Shown: positions 1 through 9,022 of the stretch, piece after piece
Position numbering within the stretch: the first letter of the stretch is position 1
Layout: each line of letters begins with the position of its first letter
Source: Mycolicibacterium cosmeticum
GTDB lineage: Bacteria; Actinomycetota; Actinomycetes; Mycobacteriales; Mycobacteriaceae
Assembly (NCBI GenBank): GCA_016197365.1
Contig: JACPVS010000006.1
Location: 186,001 to 250,000 of the forward strand
DNA: 64,000 bases
Reading direction: 5' to 3'
Made by a program: the position numbers and the translations under genes
Notes under the pieces: generated by a model
Seen by the model: only the letters and a program-made list of their open reading frames with translations
Database searches by the model: none
Told to the model about the DNA's origin: nothing

Positions 1-1793
1 GGTTCGTCCCCGCCGAGGGCGGCACGCAACAAGGCGATCCCGTGCGCGGGCCTGCGGGCGCGCAACCACGCCGCCAAGCCGGCATCGTCCTCCTGGAGCA
101 GGTCACGCAATGCGGTCATGGTGCGGATGTCGTCATCGGACATTGCCAGGGTGCGTCCACCCGCGCGGTCGAAGTCCTGGACAAGAGCAGCGGTCTTCGG
201 GCCGCTGGGCCATGCGCCGTTGCGCAGGAAGAAGAGCCGGCGCCGGTCGGAGCCCAGACCCGTTGCGCTGACGGCCTTTTTGATTCGATTCTGCGCGGCG
301 ACGGCGTTGGTCGAACCGATCGCGCGGAACGCCCAGTGCTGCTCGTCGTCGGTCGCCGAGTCCAAGGTCTGCCGCAGGCGCGCGTGCAGCACGACGTGCG
401 ATCCGGGCGGCGGATCGCACGCGTAGGACTGGTCGTTGCCTTCCTCGGCGATCCACGCCGTCAACGCCGCGTGCAGCAGGGCCGGGACGGCGGTGTCCTC
501 GCCGTCGGGATCGAGCGCCGCGGCCGGCACTGCACGGGAACGGAATTCGACGAATCGCCGGTCCAGCGGCGATGTGTCGGGAGCGGGCGTGTCGGACTGC
601 GACTCTTGCTCCACCTCGTCATTGAGGTGCGCGAGTTCGGTGACCTCGCCGCGACGCAACGCATCGCGCACATGCGCATCCGCGCGGATCAGGAGCTGGC
701 GCGGCGTGTACCCGGCGGCGTCGTCGAACGCGGACGCCACGATGGGCCAGCTCGGGTAGGGCGGGACGAATCGCACCGAGGCGTAGCCCGCGGCGAATCG
801 GCGCTCCAGGATGGCCCGGCCCAGGTCACCGCTGGGCAGCGGGGTCAGTGGCGCGGTCACCCGGAATCGGTCACTCACGCTGGCGGTGGCCCGGTCGCGG
901 ATGGCCTCCCACGCCGAGGGCAGGCACGCCACCACGGCGACGGTGCGCCGCATGGTCTGGCGCACCGACATCAGGCCGTGCGCAACCTGTTCCAGCACAC
1001 CATCACTCGCGCTGGCCATCCCATCGGTGCGCGAGGATGACTGCGCCAGCAGTGTGTCGATCTGGTCCAGCGCCAGCACCGCGGGCCCGGCCAGCGCCGT
1101 CAGCCGGGCGATGTCGCGCACGCATTGCTGCGCCGACGGGCTGGTGCCTTTGAGGCGCCACATCTTGCGGTCGGAGGAGTCGTCGTCCTCCTCGCTGGCC
1201 TGCAGGTAGGCGTCGCCGACATCGCGGGCGGTCAGGTCGTTGGCGGCCAATAGCACCAGGGCGCGCAAGGTCTGGTGACAGTCGCGGACGTCGCGGCGGG
1301 CCTTGGCCAGCGTGTTGACGAACTGGTCCAGGGTTGCGGGTTCCAGGTCGTCGTCGCCGATGATGGCGCGGCGCTCAGCCCGGGAGACGTGCGCAATGGA
1401 GGACAGCTCCCACAGCAGATCCTTGAGTTGGGTCTCCCGTCCCACGCCGGGCCGGCCGAGACTCTCCAGGATGCCGCTGCGCACCGATTCCCAGAAGCTG
1501 GCGGCATCCAGCAGTTCGACCACGAAGAAGAATCCGCCGTCTTTCTGGACGCGTTCGCGGATCTGGCCGAGCAGGTGGGTCTTGCCGGACCCGGCCTGGC
1601 CGCGGATGGCGACGCCGAGCGGGGCGCTGTCCGGGTCGCGCAGGGCGTCGCCGAACGCTTCCATGACGTCGTCGACGGCGCGTTCGTTGAGGCCGTTGAC
1701 GTGGGTGGCCGATTGCGGGCGCCACAGATCGTCGCTGGTCGGTGCCCACGTGAGTCGAAGCGCGGCGAGCGCCTCGCGATCTGCCTCCTGCAT
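1..1793 (-). CDS. Large ATP-binding (AAA/ORC-like) protein, 3' end outside window
   Basis: The reading frame is open from an ATG at 1793 to the window edge, giving at least 597 residues. It starts within the stop codon of the upstream gene (TGATG). A P-loop GQAGSGKTH lies near residue 67, and LALDQIDTL, about 210 residues further on, fits a Walker B. The rest looks like an AAA or STAND-type fold followed by a helical region, and I recognise no effector domain. The coupling to a winged-helix-like partner is typical of ATPase/wHTH conflict or chromosome-handling modules, but that role is inferred. The C-terminus and any downstream operon genes are not visible. Confidence 0.8.
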   Translation of the reverse strand, partial: MQEADREALAALRLTWAPTSDDLWRPQSATHVNGLNERAVDDVMEAFGDALRDPDSAPLGVAIRGQAGSGKTHLLGQIRERVQKDGGFFFVVELLDAASFWESVRSGILESLGRPGVGRETQLKDLLWELSSIAHVSRAERRAIIGDDDLEPATLDQFVNTLAKARRDVRDCHQTLRALVLLAANDLTARDVGDAYLQASEEDDDSSDRKMWRLKGTSPSAQQCVRDIARLTALAGPAVLALDQIDTLLAQSSSRTDGMASASDGVLEQVAHGLMSVRQTMRRTVAVVACLPSAWEAIRDRATASVSDRFRVTAPLTPLPSGDLGRAILERRFAAGYASVRFVPPYPSWPIVASAFDDAAGYTPRQLLIRADAHVRDALRRGEVTELAHLNDEVEQESQSDTPAPDTSPLDRRFVEFRSRAVPAAALDPDGEDTAVPALLHAALTAWIAEEGNDQSYACDPPPGSHVVLHARLRQTLDSATDDEQHWAFRAIGSTNAVAAQNRIKKAVSATGLGSDRRRLFFLRNGAWPSGPKTAALVQDFDRAGGRTLAMSDDDIRTMTALRDLLQEDDAGLAAWLRARRPAHGIALLRAALGGDE

Positions 1794-2404
1794 CAACTCT
1801 CGATGCTAATCAGATGCTTGGCCTGGTTGCCGATCAGGATGGCCGCATCGCGGTCCGCGTCGGTGAGGACCTTCTGGTTCTCCTCGGGAATCAGGCTGAT
1901 CGCGCCGTCCCGGTAGAGCCCCTGCAGCGCAGCGTCCAGGTCGTCGCGGGGCACTTCCAGTTCGCCACGAAGCGTCGCCAGACCCACCCACGCGCCAGGT
2001 CGTGGCGCCAGCGTCGCGTAGCTGGTGCGGATGCGGTCATCGACGGTCGCGACAGTCACGCCGAACACCTCCGCGAGGCTAAGGTCGGCGCGAGTGAGGT
2101 GGCGGTCGAACGCCGCGAGGAAGGTGTACAGCGTCTTTGCCGGGCCGGTGGAACGGGGCGGTGCGTCTGCGGTGAGGATGTCGCGGCACAGCCGCCAGCC
2201 ACGGTCGGTGAGCTCGTGCACGAATCTGCCGGTGCTGCGGTCGGATTCGATGAGGCCGAGCTCGTTGAGCTTGTCGCGGCCGGCCTTCTCCAGCTTGGGG
2301 CCCAGCGCGATCAGGTCGGGGTTGGGGACGGGCCGCGCCTGCGCCATCAGGACCAGCAGGACGGCGCGCTCGGTTCCGGTCAGGTCGGCCGGGGTGACAG
2401 TCAC
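1793..2404 (-). CDS. Hypothetical protein with winged-helix-like N-terminus
   Basis: This 203-residue protein has no signal peptide or membrane segment. Residues about 8-75 contain a helical stretch followed by LIESDRSTGR...LTDRGWRL, which reads like the wing and last helix of a MarR-type winged helix. The C-terminal half is mixed alpha/beta and ends with LISIES. It is the first gene of a coupled pair, its stop overlapping the start of the downstream ATPase. A DNA-binding or adaptor role beside the ATPase is the simplest reading, but no family name is certain. Confidence 0.75.
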   Translation of the reverse strand: MTVTPADLTGTERAVLLVLMAQARPVPNPDLIALGPKLEKAGRDKLNELGLIESDRSTGRFVHELTDRGWRLCRDILTADAPPRSTGPAKTLYTFLAAFDRHLTRADLSLAEVFGVTVATVDDRIRTSYATLAPRPGAWVGLATLRGELEVPRDDLDAALQGLYRDGAISLIPEENQKVLTDADRDAAILIGNQAKHLISIES

Positions 2405-2429
2405 GGCTTACAACGTAGCGTGCAAGCGG

Positions 2430-3338
<909 letters not shown>

Positions 3339-3390
3339 GGGTCGACGGTACCGCTCCGATTTGGCGTCGTGGGCCGGTTCGGTGCGGGCC

Positions 3391-3396
3391 TAGAAT
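3391..3396 (+). promoter_or_regulatory. Probable -10 element (TAGAAT) for the ESX pair
   Basis: TAGAAT fits the mycobacterial TANNNT -10 consensus and lies 24 bases before the ATG at 3421. A purine-rich ribosome binding site (AGGGGGG) lies between them. No convincing -35 is visible. Confidence 0.4.
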
Positions 3397-3420
3397 CGTG
3401 TGGTTAGGGGGGTAAGTCTG

Positions 3421-3726
3421 ATGGCCAAGCCGTTACGGGTCGATCCGGCGCAGCTGCAGGTGACTGCGGAGTCGCTGAGCAGTCATGCCGAGTCTTTTAC
3501 GACGACGCACACGCAGGCGCAGTCGCGTGCGGGTTCGGTGGCGCTGGGCGCGAGCAAGGCCGCCGCGGCGTTGCCGGCGATGCTCAGCGAGTGGGAGACC
3601 TCGGCCACGCAGTTCGCCGCGCACCACGTCAAGCACGCGGACGGGCACCGGGCGGCCGCGCAGGCGTACACCAGGACCGACAGTGGCGCTGCCGATGACA
3701 TCGAGGCAGCCGGACGCGACCTGTAG
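3421..3726 (+). CDS. ESX-1 secretion-associated protein, EspC/DUF2580 family
   Basis: This 101-residue protein is two predicted amphipathic helices joined by a turn, with a C-terminal YTRTD (Tyr83-Asp87) that matches the YxxxD/E general export signal of type VII secretion. There is no Sec signal peptide. The ATG at 3421 is chosen because a strong AGGGGGG ribosome binding site precedes it; an in-frame codon at 3400 lies before that site. It probably pairs with the next gene product, whose GTG follows the stop by only three bases, and is exported by an ESX system encoded elsewhere. EspC-like proteins usually act as a secreted partner or filament subunit. Confidence 0.88.
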   Translation: MAKPLRVDPAQLQVTAESLSSHAESFTTTHTQAQSRAGSVALGASKAAAALPAMLSEWETSATQFAAHHVKHADGHRAAAQAYTRTDSGAADDIEAAGRDL

Positions 3727-3729
3727 CTC

Positions 3730-5286
3730 GTGGCACTGACCCTGCAGGAGCTGTTGAACTGGCCTCCCGAGATCGGTGACCTGGGTAAGGCCGCACACGA
3801 TGTGGCGACCAATCACGCCGATTCCGCCGATTTTCTGCGCTCGGCCATGCAGGCCGCGGATTGGGACGGCGAGTCGGGCGATACCGCACGGCAGGCGGTG
3901 TTCTCCACCGCGGGTGACCACGACAAACAGGCCGAACGGATCAAAGCGGCCGCCGCGTTGATCGACACCGCGCACCAGGAAGCCGAGACCCTGGCCAACA
4001 AGGTCAAGGACATCCTCAATTACGCGGCCGAGGCGCCGGCGGTGAAGGTGGACCCGGCGACGAATGCTGTCAGCCCGCCGGACAGTTACAGCTACATGGA
4101 CGCCGAGACGCAGCAGGCTGTGGCTCAGAAGATGGCAGAGGTCGAAGCCCAAGTTGCCAACGCGATCATCGAGGGCGACCGGATCGACGACGAGCTTGCC
4201 AAGGCGATTGCTAAAGCCTCGGGGTTGCCGGAGCCGGCGCCTACCGCAACCTCGTTGGAGGACCTCATGCTGGGGCCGCCCGGCGGTCCATTGGGGCGTG
4301 GCGAGGCTCGCAATCATGGGCCGGTCGCCGGGACCGGTAGCGACCCCGGCATTCCAGGCATCGGCGCCGCGGACCTCGGCGAGGTCGTCACCTTGCCCGA
4401 CGGGAAGCACGTCGCGATCTTCGGCGACGCCTTCGAGGGCGATCACGTCGGCGCAGATCCGCACTACCGATCAGTGGCTGTCCCGGTGGCGTTCGACTCC
4501 GAAGGCCATCCGCATTACGGACCGCCGTTGACCGGCCCGAAGGGCAGTCCGAACGAGCTGTTCGCGATCCCGGGCTACGCCTTGGGAGCTGATGACACGC
4601 TGCCGGGCGGAACGGTCAAGGTGGGCAATGACACCTACATGATGGTCGTCGGCACCAAGAACAATCTCGAACCGACGGGTTCCTGGCTGGTCAAGATGAA
4701 CGGCGACTTCTCGAAGCCGCTGCAACCGGTGCCGGGATCGTGGGCGCCGGCGTCGGGAGAGGGCGCCAGACCGACCCAGATCAGCGGTTTCCAGAGCAGT
4801 CAGGACGGAAAGATCTACATCGCTGCGGACCAGTTCGATCGCAGTTCAGGCGTCTCCATGTATCAAGTCGACCCGAGCCAGGGCGGGGACATAACGAAGC
4901 GAGACACCTGGCAGCCATGGACCGGTCACGGATTCGGCAACCCGACCGATGCGCCTGAGATGCTGACCGATCGCGGCGTCAATTTCGGCGAACTGAGCTT
5001 CCAGCAGGTAGACGGCAAGCCGGTGCTGTCTGGATTCAACGGATCCACGGGAAATGTCGAGGTCCGAGTTGCCAACGATCCGACCCAGATCATGCAGGGG
5101 GTTCCAACCACTGTCGTCGATTCGCGCAACGTTCCCCAGCCGTACGGCGGCTTCATCATGCCGGGTTCGACCCTGGACAAGATGAATATTCTCGCAAGTC
5201 AATGGAACAGTGACCCACGAGTTCCGAATCCAGGTTCGATCTACAACTCGCAACAAATCACTGTCAATGCCAATCGCCCGCCGTAA
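3730..5286 (+). CDS. ESX-type N-terminal domain fused to DUF4185 beta-propeller-like domain
   Basis: This 518-residue protein starts with GTG directly after the EspC-like gene and has no ribosome binding site of its own, suggesting translational coupling. Residues 1-100 form a helical hairpin with a WxG-type turn (DWDGES, Trp45). YSYMD at 120-124 fits a YxxxD export signal, and another long helix follows to about 170. From about residue 215 to the end the sequence (LPDGKHVAIFGD...) looks like DUF4185, a sialidase-like propeller found in secreted actinobacterial proteins. It is inferred to be a type VII substrate carrying an extracellular carbohydrate-binding or -cleaving domain. I cannot identify catalytic residues. 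Confidence 0.85.
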   Translation: MALTLQELLNWPPEIGDLGKAAHDVATNHADSADFLRSAMQAADWDGESGDTARQAVFSTAGDHDKQAERIKAAAALIDTAHQEAETLANKVKDILNYAAEAPAVKVDPATNAVSPPDSYSYMDAETQQAVAQKMAEVEAQVANAIIEGDRIDDELAKAIAKASGLPEPAPTATSLEDLMLGPPGGPLGRGEARNHGPVAGTGSDPGIPGIGAADLGEVVTLPDGKHVAIFGDAFEGDHVGADPHYRSVAVPVAFDSEGHPHYGPPLTGPKGSPNELFAIPGYALGADDTLPGGTVKVGNDTYMMVVGTKNNLEPTGSWLVKMNGDFSKPLQPVPGSWAPASGEGARPTQISGFQSSQDGKIYIAADQFDRSSGVSMYQVDPSQGGDITKRDTWQPWTGHGFGNPTDAPEMLTDRGVNFGELSFQQVDGKPVLSGFNGSTGNVEVRVANDPTQIMQGVPTTVVDSRNVPQPYGGFIMPGSTLDKMNILASQWNSDPRVPNPGSIYNSQQITVNANRPP

Positions 5287-5342
5287 CAGGGAGGGCATCG
5301 TTGACGACAAAGCTTTCGGATAGCGACTAACGGAGGAACAGC

Positions 5343-5864
5343 GTGATGCCAACTCATTGGGCGCGAGTGGCGTTGGGTGCAGCAAGTCTGTTGGCTCTGG
5401 TGCACCAGCCAGCGGCGCATGCCGACACACCAAACTTTCCCGACCTGAGCGGCTACACACCGGTCGACGCTCAGGACTATTCGATCGCCTTCGACAATCC
5501 CGGCAGGCAGCCAACCAAAACGGATTACTTCCTCACCCCCGGCGGGGTTGTGTGCGTCATCGATGACGGCGGCGCGGCGTGTTTCGGAAACAATCTCCCT
5601 AGCGTCCCGGCGCTGGCGAACCCGGAGTCGAGGGTGAGCTACATGGACACCCAAAAAGGCCTGTACCAGTCATCGAATCCCGGGTATGTAGATGGAAACT
5701 CGATCCACGGGCAACAGGTTCGCACTCTGCCCTCGTCCCATTCGATCACGGTCGACGGGGTTGTCTGCGGTGTGAGTAATTCAGGAGCGACGGCGTGTAA
5801 GGACCCACAGGGGCGTGGGTTCGTTCTGTCTTCGGAAGGCTCGGGCTGGTTGCCGAAGGTTTAG
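5343..5864 (+). CDS. Secreted four-cysteine protein, array member 1
   Basis: This 173-residue protein has a Sec signal peptide ending AHA before DTPNFPDL. The mature part follows the array pattern: FPDL..YTPV..QDY, a TPGG.VC segment, a second Cys before [27 protein letters not shown] and a final SGWLPKV. Four conserved cysteines suggest two disulfides outside the membrane. The GTG at 5343 is immediately followed by an ATG, and either suits the GGAGG at 5332-5336. It is the first of five related genes. Function is unknown; the family looks mycobacterial. Confidence 0.85.
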   Translation: MMPTHWARVALGAASLLALVHQPAAHADTPNFPDLSGYTPVDAQDYSIAFDNPGRQPTKTDYFLTPGGVVCVIDDGGAACFGNNLPSVPALANPESRVSYMDTQKGLYQSSNPGYVDGNSIHGQQVRTLPSSHSITVDGVVCGVSNSGATACKDPQGRGFVLSSEGSGWLPKV

Positions 5865-5872
5865 GTGTTGGC

Positions 5873-6392
5873 ATGCGCTGGGTGCCAGCTGTCGCCGCCG
5901 CAGTGAGCCTCGGAACGGCAATCCATCTCCCGAATGCGCAAGCCGACATTCCTGCCTTTCCAGATCTCAGCGGCTACACACCCGTGAACGTGCAGGACTA
6001 CGCCATCGCGCTACCGAACCCCGGTCGAACACCGATCGAGGATGTCGCCTTCGTGACGCCGGAAGGAGTTCAGTGCAGCTTTCTTCCTGGCGTGGGCGGC
6101 ACGCAGGGCAGCGCTGGGTGCACTAGCGACCACTTTCCTGGTGCCGTCACCGATGGGCCCTATACATATATCGACACCATCTCAGGGATCCAGACCGCGG
6201 GCTCAACTCCATACGCCGATGGTTCGGTCCAGGGGCACAAGATCTCGGTACTGCCTCCATTTCACTCGATTTCCGTTGAAGGCATGATTTGTGGTGTCGA
6301 CTGACGACAACGGCACGACGGCGTGCAAGGATCCGCAAGGACGCGGCTTCATTCTCTCGTCGTCGTGGTCGGGGTGGTTGCCGAAGATATGA
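5873..6392 (+). pseudogene. Secreted four-cysteine protein, array member 2, frameshifted near the 3' end
   Basis: The ATG frame from 5873 gives a signal peptide ending AQA, FPDLSGYTPV, and [14 protein letters not shown], then stops at 6302-6304. Every sibling continues for about 30 residues past CGVD. The missing ending ([16 protein letters not shown]...SGWLPKI) is present in another frame from 6303 to a TGA at 6390-6392. Aligned with the siblings, four bases (6299-6302) are extra, or one base if an additional Asp is allowed. The predicted 143-residue product lacks the fourth cysteine and the conserved tail. This is a recent frameshift or an assembly error. The old stop overlaps the next start (ATGA), so the gene was once full length. 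Confidence 0.8.
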
Positions 6393-6919
6393 CTCGTAAC
6401 GCAACGCGGAGAGCGACGATCGTCTCTATCGCGATGACCTTGTTCTCGGCGGTCGATCCATCCCTGGCTTCGGCGGATACACCCAACTTTCCGGACCTCG
6501 ACAGCTACACGCCGGTCGACATCGCCGACTATCGAATCGACACCACGACGCCGGGCCATCCGAGTTCGGGAACATACTTCGTCACTCCAGACGGAGTGGT
6601 ATGCAATTTCACGTCGCTACAGGCTCAATGCCGCGGCAACAACTTCCCATCTGTTCCGCCAGCAGTGTCGGACCCCGCACGAAATCTCAATCGGATCAAT
6701 TGGATTGGCACAGTCACCGGCCTGAAGCAGACGAACGAAGGGCCTGTGGGTACCACTGTGCACGACCAACTATTGAAGACCCTCCCACCCCTGCACTCGA
6801 TTTCGGTCTCCGGCGCGATCTGCGGTGTCGATGACGCCGGCATAACTGCATGTAAGGACGCGCAGGGCCGCGGCTTCATCCTCTCGCAGGCATGGTCCGG
6901 CTGGCTGCCAGATGTGTAG
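6389..6919 (+). CDS. Secreted four-cysteine protein, array member 3
   Basis: This 176-residue member starts at the ATG in ATGA at 6389, overlapping the original stop of member 2. An upstream in-frame ATG at 6323 only adds antisense-like residues from member 2 and hides the signal peptide. The signal peptide ends ASA before DTPNFPDL. The mature domain carries [21 protein letters not shown]-like (INWIG), [16 protein letters not shown] and [11 protein letters not shown]...SGWLPDV. It is export-targeted and of unknown function, and is probably co-transcribed with the whole array. Confidence 0.85.
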   Translation: MTRNATRRATIVSIAMTLFSAVDPSLASADTPNFPDLDSYTPVDIADYRIDTTTPGHPSSGTYFVTPDGVVCNFTSLQAQCRGNNFPSVPPAVSDPARNLNRINWIGTVTGLKQTNEGPVGTTVHDQLLKTLPPLHSISVSGAICGVDDAGITACKDAQGRGFILSQAWSGWLPDV

Positions 6920-7439
6920 CGACCTAACGACGCGCGGGGCGGTGGCTGTGATGGCGGCCGCGACCGCACTCTCGTGGAGCTATTGCTCCTCAGCTTCGGC
7001 GGACACACCACGCTTTCCAAACATCGACAGTTACTCCCCAGTCGACATCGCGGACTACAACCGGCCGATCACCACACCCGGACGTGACCCGTTCGATGCG
7101 TACTACTTCGTCACGCCGGACGGTGTCACCTGCAACTTCCTATCAGGTCAGGCCCAATGCCTGGGCAACAACTTTCCCGGCGTTGCATCAGCCGAACCAA
7201 GCGAAACCCCCGGAGTGCAGACCGAGAACTGGATCGGAACAGCAACAGGACTCAAACAAACAAGCTCGCGCATTCACGCGCCAAGACTGCCTTTCATGGC
7301 ACTTCCTCCGTTTCACTCCATCACAGTTGACGGCGTCATCTGCGGCGTCGACGACAAAGCGACCACAGCGTGCAAGGACGCGCAGGGCCGCGGCTTCATC
7401 CTCTCGCCGGCATGGTCCGACTGGTTGCCGAAGGTATAG
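6912..7439 (+). CDS. Secreted four-cysteine protein, array member 4
   Basis: This 175-residue member overlaps member 3 by 8 bases. The signal peptide (AVMAAATALSW core) ends ASA before DTPRFPNI. Conserved blocks are [68 protein letters not shown] and WLPKV. It carries an extra cysteine in the signal-peptide region that would be removed on cleavage. Its close similarity to members 3 and 5 indicates local tandem duplication. No enzymatic motif is visible. Confidence 0.85.
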   Translation: MCSDLTTRGAVAVMAAATALSWSYCSSASADTPRFPNIDSYSPVDIADYNRPITTPGRDPFDAYYFVTPDGVTCNFLSGQAQCLGNNFPGVASAEPSETPGVQTENWIGTATGLKQTSSRIHAPRLPFMALPPFHSITVDGVICGVDDKATTACKDAQGRGFILSPAWSDWLPKV

Positions 7440-7443
7440 GACG

Positions 7444-7962
7444 ATGCACTTCTGGCGTTTACTCGCGATCACTGCGGTCTGTTCGGCCGTCGCACACGCA
7501 GCAGAAGCACGCGCCGACACACCCACATTCCCCGACCTCAGCGGCTACACGCCGGTCAACTTCGCCGACTACGCCATCGACACGTCGACGCCAGGGTTCA
7601 TCACCAGCACCATTGCGTTTCTGACACCGGACGGCATTTCGTGTGACTTCATGATCGAGCAGGCACAGTGCACCGGCAACAATTTTCCGAATGTGCCGCG
7701 GGTCAAGACGGATCCCGCCCGCGGGCTCAATGGCGCCAATTGGATTGGCACACTGACGAAATTGAAGAGGACGGGCAATCCGGTCGCGCCAAACGGCATG
7801 CTTCGAGGTCAGCCTCTCAAGCCACTCCCGCCGTTTCACTCCATCACCTTCAACGGCATGACCTGCGGCGTGGACAACGCTCGCACCACCGCCTGCAAGG
7901 ACGGCGAGGGCCGCGGCTTCATCCTGTCCCCGACGTGGAGCGGCTGGCTTCCCAAAGTCTGA
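7444..7962 (+). CDS. Secreted four-cysteine protein, array member 5
   Basis: This 172-residue last member starts at ATG 7444, four bases after the stop of member 4. A much longer in-frame reading from 7084 is antisense-like and destroys the signal peptide, so it is rejected. The signal peptide ends ARA before DTPTFPDL. The pattern YTPVNFADY, TPDGISCDF, QAQCTGNNFPNV, NWIGTLT, PPFHSITFNG, TCGVDN, TACKDGEGRGF and SGWLPKV is complete. A short GC-rich hairpin follows, consistent with the end of the operon. Confidence 0.85.
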   Translation: MHFWRLLAITAVCSAVAHAAEARADTPTFPDLSGYTPVNFADYAIDTSTPGFITSTIAFLTPDGISCDFMIEQAQCTGNNFPNVPRVKTDPARGLNGANWIGTLTKLKRTGNPVAPNGMLRGQPLKPLPPFHSITFNGMTCGVDNARTTACKDGEGRGFILSPTWSGWLPKV

Positions 7963-7964
7963 CT

Positions 7965-7988
7965 CCCGGCAGCGCGCCTCCGGCCGGG
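7965..7988 (+). terminator. Possible GC hairpin at the end of the secreted-protein array
   Basis: CCCGGC and GCCGGG form a 6-bp stem around a 12-base loop just after the stop of array member 5. The downstream T tract is weak, so this is only a candidate terminator. Confidence 0.35.
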
Positions 7989-8065
7989 CAGTAGTCTTTG
8001 CGCACGCAAGATCAGCCCGGACAACGATGTCGGCTCGATGCGGCACGTGCGATGGGAAGGCAGCG

Positions 8066-9019
8066 GTGGCTGACGATCTTGAGCGCTCGGCTCGGCGAGG
8101 CTGGGCCGCCGGTGCGGCGTCGGCGCTCGCGTACGGCTCGATGGCGGTGGCCGCCGTGTTCGCTTACGACGCCGGCACCGGTCCCGCGGTGCTGCTCACA
8201 CTGCGCGGCGTCCTCGGTACCGCCGTCATCGCGGCGCTGTGGCTGCTGAGCGGCCGCGCCCGGCGACTTCCCTGGCGGCCGGTGCTGTGCCTGCTCCTCC
8301 TGTGCGGGCCGCTGTTCGGCGCCCAGGTTCTCGCGTTCTTCATGGCCGTCGAACGCGGCGGTGCACAGATCCCGGTGATCGTCGTGAACGTCTGCCCACT
8401 CATGGTGATCGGGTTGGTCTGGTTGCGTGATCGGGGCCCGCTGCCCAAGGTGTTGATCGCGTTGGCCTGCGTCACTATCGCCGGTCTGGTCATGGTCGGC
8501 GGCGCGGGATCGGGCGCGGTATCCCTTGCCGCCGTTGGCCTGACGCTGTTCAGCGCGGCGGGCTATGCCGGGTATCTGGTCCTGAGTGAACGGTGGGTGC
8601 CGCAGGTGGGCACGGTCGCCGCCTCCGGTTTGGTGACGACGGGTTCGACTGTGACCACCGCAGTCGTCGCTGTTGCGTCCGGCGATCACTTCGCCGTGCC
8701 GGCAAGCGTCTGGACGGTAGCCGCGATCCAAGGGGTGGTGCTGATGACCATCGGCATGGGCGGTGCGCTCTATGCGGTCCGCACCTTGGGTTCGGTGCCG
8801 TTGAGTTTGCTCGGCGCCCTCGAACCCGTGATCGGGATTGCCCTGGCGGCAATGCTTTTGGGTGAGCGACTGGCGCCGAGTCAGTGGATCGGCGTCGCGG
8901 TCATCCTGCTTGCCTGCGGCGCCGTGCCGTTTGTCGCAGGCCGCAACGAGCCGAGCGCCGCGGCGCAGCATCCATTGAACGGGCTCGGAGCCGGCGAGTC
9001 GCCGCTCCCGGAGACCTGA
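8066..9019 (+). CDS. EamA-family drug/metabolite transporter
   Basis: This integral membrane protein of about 317 residues has ten hydrophobic helices in two EamA repeats. The second repeat begins near LAAVGLTLFSAAGYAGYL, and the characteristic SLLGALEPV..I.LA..LLGE motif sits near the C-terminus. EamA proteins export small metabolites or amino acids, and the substrate cannot be read here. GTG 8066 is chosen because GGAAGG (8055-8060) sits five bases before it; an in-frame ATG at 8027 lacks such a site. It stands alone and converges on the next gene. Confidence 0.85.
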   Translation: MADDLERSARRGWAAGAASALAYGSMAVAAVFAYDAGTGPAVLLTLRGVLGTAVIAALWLLSGRARRLPWRPVLCLLLLCGPLFGAQVLAFFMAVERGGAQIPVIVVNVCPLMVIGLVWLRDRGPLPKVLIALACVTIAGLVMVGGAGSGAVSLAAVGLTLFSAAGYAGYLVLSERWVPQVGTVAASGLVTTGSTVTTAVVAVASGDHFAVPASVWTVAAIQGVVLMTIGMGGALYAVRTLGSVPLSLLGALEPVIGIALAAMLLGERLAPSQWIGVAVILLACGAVPFVAGRNEPSAAAQHPLNGLGAGESPLPET

Positions 9020-9022
9020 GGT

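Noticed and set aside
3433..4464. Minus-strand frame of 343 codons
   Set aside because: Antisense to the ESX pair; composition is repetitive RR/GR/VV shadow sequence.
7084..7443. N-terminal extension of secreted array member 5
   Set aside because: It overlaps member 4 in another frame and would bury the signal peptide; ATG 7444 fits the family.
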